Part shown: positions 23,065 through 26,619 of the stretch, piece by piece | Position numbering within the stretch: the first letter of the stretch is position 1 | How the letters are laid out: the number at the start of each line of letters is the position of its first letter | Assembly (NCBI GenBank): GCA_009746045.1 | Contig: RPFO01001902.1 | Span: 1 to 26,619 of the forward strand | DNA: 26,619 nt | Reading direction: 5' to 3' | From: Mesostigma viride | Lineage: Eukaryota > Streptophyta > Mesostigmatophyceae > Mesostigmatales > Mesostigmataceae | The notes under the pieces: generated by a model | The model's database searches: none | What the model was told of the DNA's origin: nothing | What the model saw: the letters and a program-made list of their open reading frames with translations, nothing else | Position numbers and translations under genes: made by a program

Positions 23065-23442
23065 CTGGAACCGGACGCGCCGAGTCGCGTCGATGGCCGC
23101 CTGGGTCGGAGCGGCGATGGGGCCCGTAGTGGTAGAAGTAGGTTTCTTCTTTTGTTTGGTGGGACCCCACTCGATGTATAAATGATTTTGACCAACCAAT
23201 TTCACGCGAAACCCTTTGCGCACGAGATTCTTTCCCACTTTTCTCACCACATGATCGACATCATAGATGGGGAGGCCGAACTGATAGGTGGGCACGGTGT
23301 AGAGGAGGGACGTCTGGCCCTGCGACGACGCGGAACGGATGCACGTCTCTAGCGCCTTCGATATCTTGTGCTCGACCATCCGCTTCCCCGCTTGCGACGC
23401 TTTCACGAGATCGTACGCGGACGACGCGGTAAATCTCTCCAT
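23044..23442 (-). CDS. Small conserved-type viral protein, 132 residues
   Basis: The ATG at 23442 starts MERFTASSAYDLVKASQAGK. The central block TVPTYQFGLPIYDVDHVVRK, followed by LVRKGFRVKLVGQNHLYIEW (to about residue 93), matches a pattern common in small proteins of large DNA viruses: P.y..G.P.Yd, then L..kGF.V.......LyI.W. The C-terminus is a Lys/Thr-rich linker and a basic end. Function unknown; wide occurrence suggests a core virion or assembly role. It shares a short AT-rich divergent promoter (ATTTATGTCGATACTATACG) with the gene at 23477. Confidence 0.6.
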   Translation of the reverse strand: MERFTASSAYDLVKASQAGKRMVEHKISKALETCIRSASSQGQTSLLYTVPTYQFGLPIYDVDHVVRKVGKNLVRKGFRVKLVGQNHLYIEWGPTKQKKKPTSTTTGPIAAPTQAAIDATRRVRFQLAKGGR

Positions 23443-23476
23443 CTATTTATGTCGATACTATACGCGCGGAAAAGTG
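23443..23476. promoter_or_regulatory. Short divergent promoter with TATA-like word
   Basis: The 34 bp between divergent starts contain TATTTATGTC and ACTATACGCG. The second matches TATAC-type words near other starts. The tight spacing means the two genes must share control sequence. Confidence 0.42.
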
Positions 23477-23977
23477 ATGGCGGATACGTCGAACGCCGTG
23501 TTGTTGCCGCGCGGCGGACCGGGCCTCTTGATCGTGAGCGTCCCGGTCGAATACTCGTTCGCGCGGATTCGCGAAGTGTTGCAAGATCCCGTGTTGTACG
23601 ACATCCTGAGTCCGCCAGGTGATCTGCCGTACCGCGGCCGGTCGGTGGGCGTGTACTTTTCGGGCGACTCGCGCACCGACTTCAACTACACGGCCTCGCT
23701 CATGCTGGCCGAGGACGTGGAAAAGGACGTGCTGCTACTGAAGACGTTCGACGACGACGAGCACGCGACCAAGACGATCCCGTTCACGTCGGACGACATC
23801 GCGAGCTTGCTCAAGTTTCCAAAGAACATGTGGACAAACGCGTTGTGCGGTCGATTAGATTATAATGCAATACGTCCCGCCCGTTGTCGGGTGTGTAATT
23901 TACCGTACGGACTTCTCCCTACGGGCGAAGACGCGTGTGCGTGCGTCGCCACGTCCGGCGGTCGAGAGGTGGTTTAG
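23477..23977 (+). CDS. Hypothetical protein with C-terminal cysteine cluster, 166 residues
   Basis: It starts MADTSNAVLLPRGGPGLLIV. The body has alternating hydrophobic strands (GRSVGVYFSGDSRTDFNYTA, then DVLLLKTFDDDEHATK) and a C-terminal zinc-finger-like cluster, CRVCNLPYGLLPTGEDACAC (137-156), i.e. CxxC followed by CxC. No family is recognised. A four-cysteine C-terminus suggests zinc binding and possibly nucleic acid or protein contact. The stop overlaps the convergent gene by 4 bp. Intact. Confidence 0.6.
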   Translation: MADTSNAVLLPRGGPGLLIVSVPVEYSFARIREVLQDPVLYDILSPPGDLPYRGRSVGVYFSGDSRTDFNYTASLMLAEDVEKDVLLLKTFDDDEHATKTIPFTSDDIASLLKFPKNMWTNALCGRLDYNAIRPARCRVCNLPYGLLPTGEDACACVATSGGREVV

Positions 23978-24582
23978 AATAAGGCCTGCACGCCGCCGAA
24001 CGTCTGCGCGGCCTTGTTATTCCTCAACAAGATCATCACGACGCTACCTATCAAAAACACGAGTCCCACGCCGGCCATGCCGAGGCTGAGGTACTTCGCG
24101 AAGGGACCCACGCAGCATTGACGGAGGGTCCCGACGGGATCCGCGGGCTCCCATTCGACCTTCACCTCGTCTCCCGCCTTCGCCTGCTTCTCGCCCTCGA
24201 CGAACATCTTGGCGCCGTGCTCCTTCCCTTCGTGCGTGAACACGACGTCGACGAGACACCTCCACGTCTTGATCGTACTCGTGGAGGACGTCGTGGTGGT
24301 CGTGGACTGCCCCCCGGTCCACGTGCCCTTCGTGCGGCTGTTGTTGCTCGTGACCGTCTTCACGACCTCCTCGCACTTCAGCTTCGGGTTCTCGGACTTG
24401 TCCGCCGCGTCGGCCTTGTGGACGAGCGTGACGCGCGCGGTGCCCTGGACGTACTTCTTCCTCCGGAGGAAGAGCACCGTGCCCCCCGCCAGGAGCGCGG
24501 TGCCGACCACGATCCCGAGGACCGACGACCCGATCATCGCGACCTTGCCGATCGTCTGTACAGATCCCACGAGCGAATCCAT
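23974..24582 (-). CDS. Two-helix membrane protein with DUF3592-like extramembrane domain, 202 residues
   Basis: The ATG at 24582 follows CGTATAGC on the minus strand. Residues about 15-39 (VAMIGSSVLGIVVGTALLAG) and 168-190 (GMAGVGLVFLIGSVVMILLR) are membrane helices. Between them, a Thr/Ser-rich linker leads to a beta-rich domain: WRCLVDVVFTHEGKEHGAKM, then AGDEVKVEWEPADP. The last motif, G(D)xVxVxYxPxxP with a helix before and after, recalls DUF3592-type membrane proteins. Both ends would face the same side. Function unknown; a virion membrane role is likely. Confidence 0.6.
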   Translation of the reverse strand: MDSLVGSVQTIGKVAMIGSSVLGIVVGTALLAGGTVLFLRRKKYVQGTARVTLVHKADAADKSENPKLKCEEVVKTVTSNNSRTKGTWTGGQSTTTTTSSTSTIKTWRCLVDVVFTHEGKEHGAKMFVEGEKQAKAGDEVKVEWEPADPVGTLRQCCVGPFAKYLSLGMAGVGLVFLIGSVVMILLRNNKAAQTFGGVQALF

Positions 24583-24608
24583 GCTATACGAAATAGGAGA
24601 CGAAAAAA

Positions 24609-25385
24609 TTACGCGGCCGCGGCGTCCGGGAGGTGTTCGACCACCTCGAACGTCGGCTGCCCGCCCTCGAGCACGATCTCGGTCGGTACGGCGCCTTCCT
24701 GCACGGGCCCTGCCTCGCCCTTGGCGCCGGCTTCTTTGCTGGCCCGGATGCGGTCCTGGTTAAACTCCTTCGACTTGAGCCGGTCCTCGTGGTACTTCCC
24801 CATGATCCTGTCGAGCCGCTCGTCGGTGTATCGGTGCTTGACGCCGGCACGGATGTCGTCCGGCAGCGGGAGGACGATCCAATTGTACATGGACACGACG
24901 AAGATGTCGAAGTCGGGGTCCGCCTTCATGATCTCCTCGGCGTGTTTCTCGGCCTCGGCCATGTCGTCGAACGACCCGCGGAGTTTGAGCGCCAAGTGGT
25001 CCGAGCGCGGGGGCACGACCACACTGACGACCGCGAACTTTTGTCCCTTGACGTGGATGGACTCGGGGTCCTCCTTCGCCTCGACCTTCCGCCTGGGGAC
25101 CGGCGGGATCTCGCCCTCCTCGAGCTCCTCGGCCGTGGCGGCGGCGGCGGCCGACTTGGACGGGGCGGAGGAGACGGGCAGAGTCAGGTCGGGTTCGATG
25201 ACCAGACGCTTGGATTCTTCGGACGAGGGGACGGGCTCTTCCGCCGCGACGGGCGGGGGCGGCGCGGACTCCTCGCCGCGATCGGGCATCACGCCGGTCG
25301 CCTGGAACCGCGCGTGTTCCTCCTCGGAGAGGATGATGGGAGCGCCGACCGAGACGTTCATGAACTTACCGTTGTTCGATGCCAT
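24609..25385 (-). CDS. DUF5832-like giant-virus protein, 258 residues
   Basis: I place the start at 25385 (MASNNGKFMN); the open frame upstream is antisense to another gene. Residues 1-105 are a low-complexity Pro/Ala/Glu-rich linker. Residues 106-212 carry DPESIHVKGQKFAVVSVVVP, LKLRGSFDDMAEAEKHAEEI, PDFDIFVVSMYNWIVLPLPD and LDRIMGKYHEDR. This order (GQkfavvS, LKxRGxFxxxxeAexhA, xDxxFDIfVxxxxxWxxlP, LxxiMxxYxe) matches the uncharacterised family I know as DUF5832, found in large DNA viruses (label from memory). Function unknown. Wide presence suggests a conserved infection or assembly role. The start lies inside the end of the next gene by 28 bp. Confidence 0.68.
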   Translation of the reverse strand: MASNNGKFMNVSVGAPIILSEEEHARFQATGVMPDRGEESAPPPPVAAEEPVPSSEESKRLVIEPDLTLPVSSAPSKSAAAAATAEELEEGEIPPVPRRKVEAKEDPESIHVKGQKFAVVSVVVPPRSDHLALKLRGSFDDMAEAEKHAEEIMKADPDFDIFVVSMYNWIVLPLPDDIRAGVKHRYTDERLDRIMGKYHEDRLKSKEFNQDRIRASKEAGAKGEAGPVQEGAVPTEIVLEGGQPTFEVVEHLPDAAAA

Positions 25386-26619
25386 CGGGATGGTTCTCGT
25401 ACGGGGCGGCGTTTTTTTTGAAGCCCCATGGAACGCGCCCGACGGACCCTTCGCTGACCGGCGGGCGCGTCGTGCCATTCCTCCGCTTCGTCGTCCGACT
25501 TGTCCACGGCGTCGTGGTATCCGTCCGTCCCCTTGTACTCCATATTGTCGAACCTGTCCTTGGCCATGCCGTACCACCACTCGTCGCCGTACCGCTCTTC
25601 GTACGTCTCCGCCGGACGATTCTTCTCGCGCTCTTCCCTCCTCGCTCTGGACCTTTCGCCCGCTTCTTTTAATGGCAAGGTCGCATCCTTCGCCGCCTCT
25701 CCCATCTCAACCCGCCTGTAGTACTCTCTCGATGTCTGTCCGCCCTTGTTTCGGGGGTCCCATTTGATGGTCATGCGGTCTTTGACCCGCGCCGCCTCTC
25801 TCTGCTCCCGAGTCAAGTCGGTATCGCTCATGCCATCCACTCGCGAATTTAAGGTCCCGAGATACAACTGGTTCAACTTCTCGAAAACCGGTCCGTGATA
25901 GTCGTACTTCACCTCGTTGACGCGTTCGCCTCGCTTGTCCACCGCGTTGCGGTCCAGAGTGGAGTGCACCATCTCGTGCGCCAAGACCCGCGCGATCAGT
26001 TCCATCTGCGACTCCGGCTTCCTGCTGTCTTGGTAATGGGAGCGACCCAGAGCGTCCTCGAAAGCGCTCTTGTTCAGCCCCATGTACTTCCCACCATCGA
26101 GTGTCACGCCGAGGTATTCCCCCCGAGAGGCTGCACGATATCGGGTGTATCAAATTGGACCACGGTGTCGTCCATGGGCAACCCGCCCCCGAACACGTGC
26201 TTTTGAGCACCTGCGCGATCGTGTCGACGTCTGCGTCCGTGAGGTCCAGCTTCCCGTCCTTCATGAGCTGGTTGCGCTTCTTGCCGAGACGCAGCTCGAG
26301 TTCCTTCACGACGTTCTTCATGGGAATGTCTAGATCGTCGAGGGTCGGGAGGGTGTGATCCACTCGCGTGCGGATGTCCTTGGACGGCCGGCGGTCGAAA
26401 TGGGCGCCACGACGGCGGGGTTCGTCCAAGAGGTCGCGGTCTCCCTTTTTCAAGTCCTCCACGTACTGTGCGAACTCTTTGTCGAATTGTTCCTTGGTGG
26501 GAAACTCGGACGCGTCCAGTCCGGCGGTGCGGCGTTCGAAGAACTCGACTCGCGGGTCGGGCTCTTCGAACCGCTGCGTCTTCGGGTTGAACCACGTCTT
26601 CTTGTCCCCCGGGTCCCTC
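25358..26619 (-). CDS. SprT-like metalloprotease, runs off right edge, two frame breaks
   Basis: The reading enters from beyond 26619 (no start seen) as DKKTWFNPKTQRFEEPDPR, a possible half WW-type motif, followed by charged helical sequence. At about 26205 (AAAA run) it moves to a second frame (HVFGGGLPMDDTVVQFDTPD), and at about 26118-26125 (GGGGGG run) to a third, with GGKYMGLNKSAFEDALG. That frame holds ARVLAHEMVHSTLD (HEMVH at 25964-25978) and YDYHGPVFEKLN (H at 25895-25897), the SprT-like HExxH and third-ligand pair. A long charged C-terminus ends at 25358. Over 400 residues. Role in DNA-protein crosslink repair or virion protein processing is inferred. Two homopolymer indels are the simplest explanation of the breaks. 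Confidence 0.65.

Noticed and set aside
24118-25767. 549-residue plus-strand frame
   Set aside because: Antisense of three minus-strand genes with recognisable domains; the translation is a shadow.
1-26619. tRNA or rRNA genes
   Set aside because: No cloverleaf-like A/B-box arrangement or rRNA-like sequence was noticed by eye; a dedicated scan was not possible.

Overview
The window looks like part of the genome of a large double-stranded DNA virus of the Nucleocytoviricota type, or an integrated copy of one. The host is probably a protist or alga. Support: a D5-type SF3 helicase (20535-22741), an A1L/VLTF2-like zinc-finger late transcription factor (5470-6240), an OB-fold-like ssDNA-binding protein (14417-15187), an HNH-type nuclease, a Vsr-like PD-(D/E)XK nuclease, KilA-N proteins, and several small families seen mainly in giant viruses. 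Genes are tightly packed on both strands, with short gaps or overlaps and no introns, and the viral part is very GC-rich. Major capsid protein, packaging ATPase and DNA polymerase are not here, so this is a fragment. Family names rest on motif reading; no search was run.

Layout. 1-2490 is an accessory flank: degenerate direct repeats, then two tandem KilA-N genes that share their N-terminal halves but have unrelated C-terminal halves. 2490-4027 is non-coding: a tandem repeat with AATAAA signals, a foldback element of about 616 bp (3025-3640), and a cluster of perfect palindromes (3792-3911). From 4028 on the DNA is almost wholly coding: acidic and membrane-anchored proteins, the VLTF2-like factor, a GNAT-like enzyme, three large probable virion proteins (9394-13706, with AT-richer islands), HNH nuclease and SSB, a membrane protein, a SprT-like metalloprotease, the Vsr-like nuclease, small proteins, a RING plus TRAF-type zinc-finger protein followed by a possible F-box protein, the D5 helicase, small membrane and conserved viral proteins, and a second SprT-like metalloprotease that runs off the right edge.

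Functionally, the helicase, SSB and nucleases form a replication and recombination set. The VLTF2-like factor serves late transcription, and short TATA-like elements lie just upstream of many starts. The RING/TRAF protein and its neighbour suggest manipulation of host ubiquitin signalling. The membrane, low-complexity and basic-tailed proteins are best read as virion parts.

About eleven places show an apparent one-base frame break, several of them in or beside short homopolymers. That pattern suggests uncorrected long-read indels, although decay of an integrated copy is possible.
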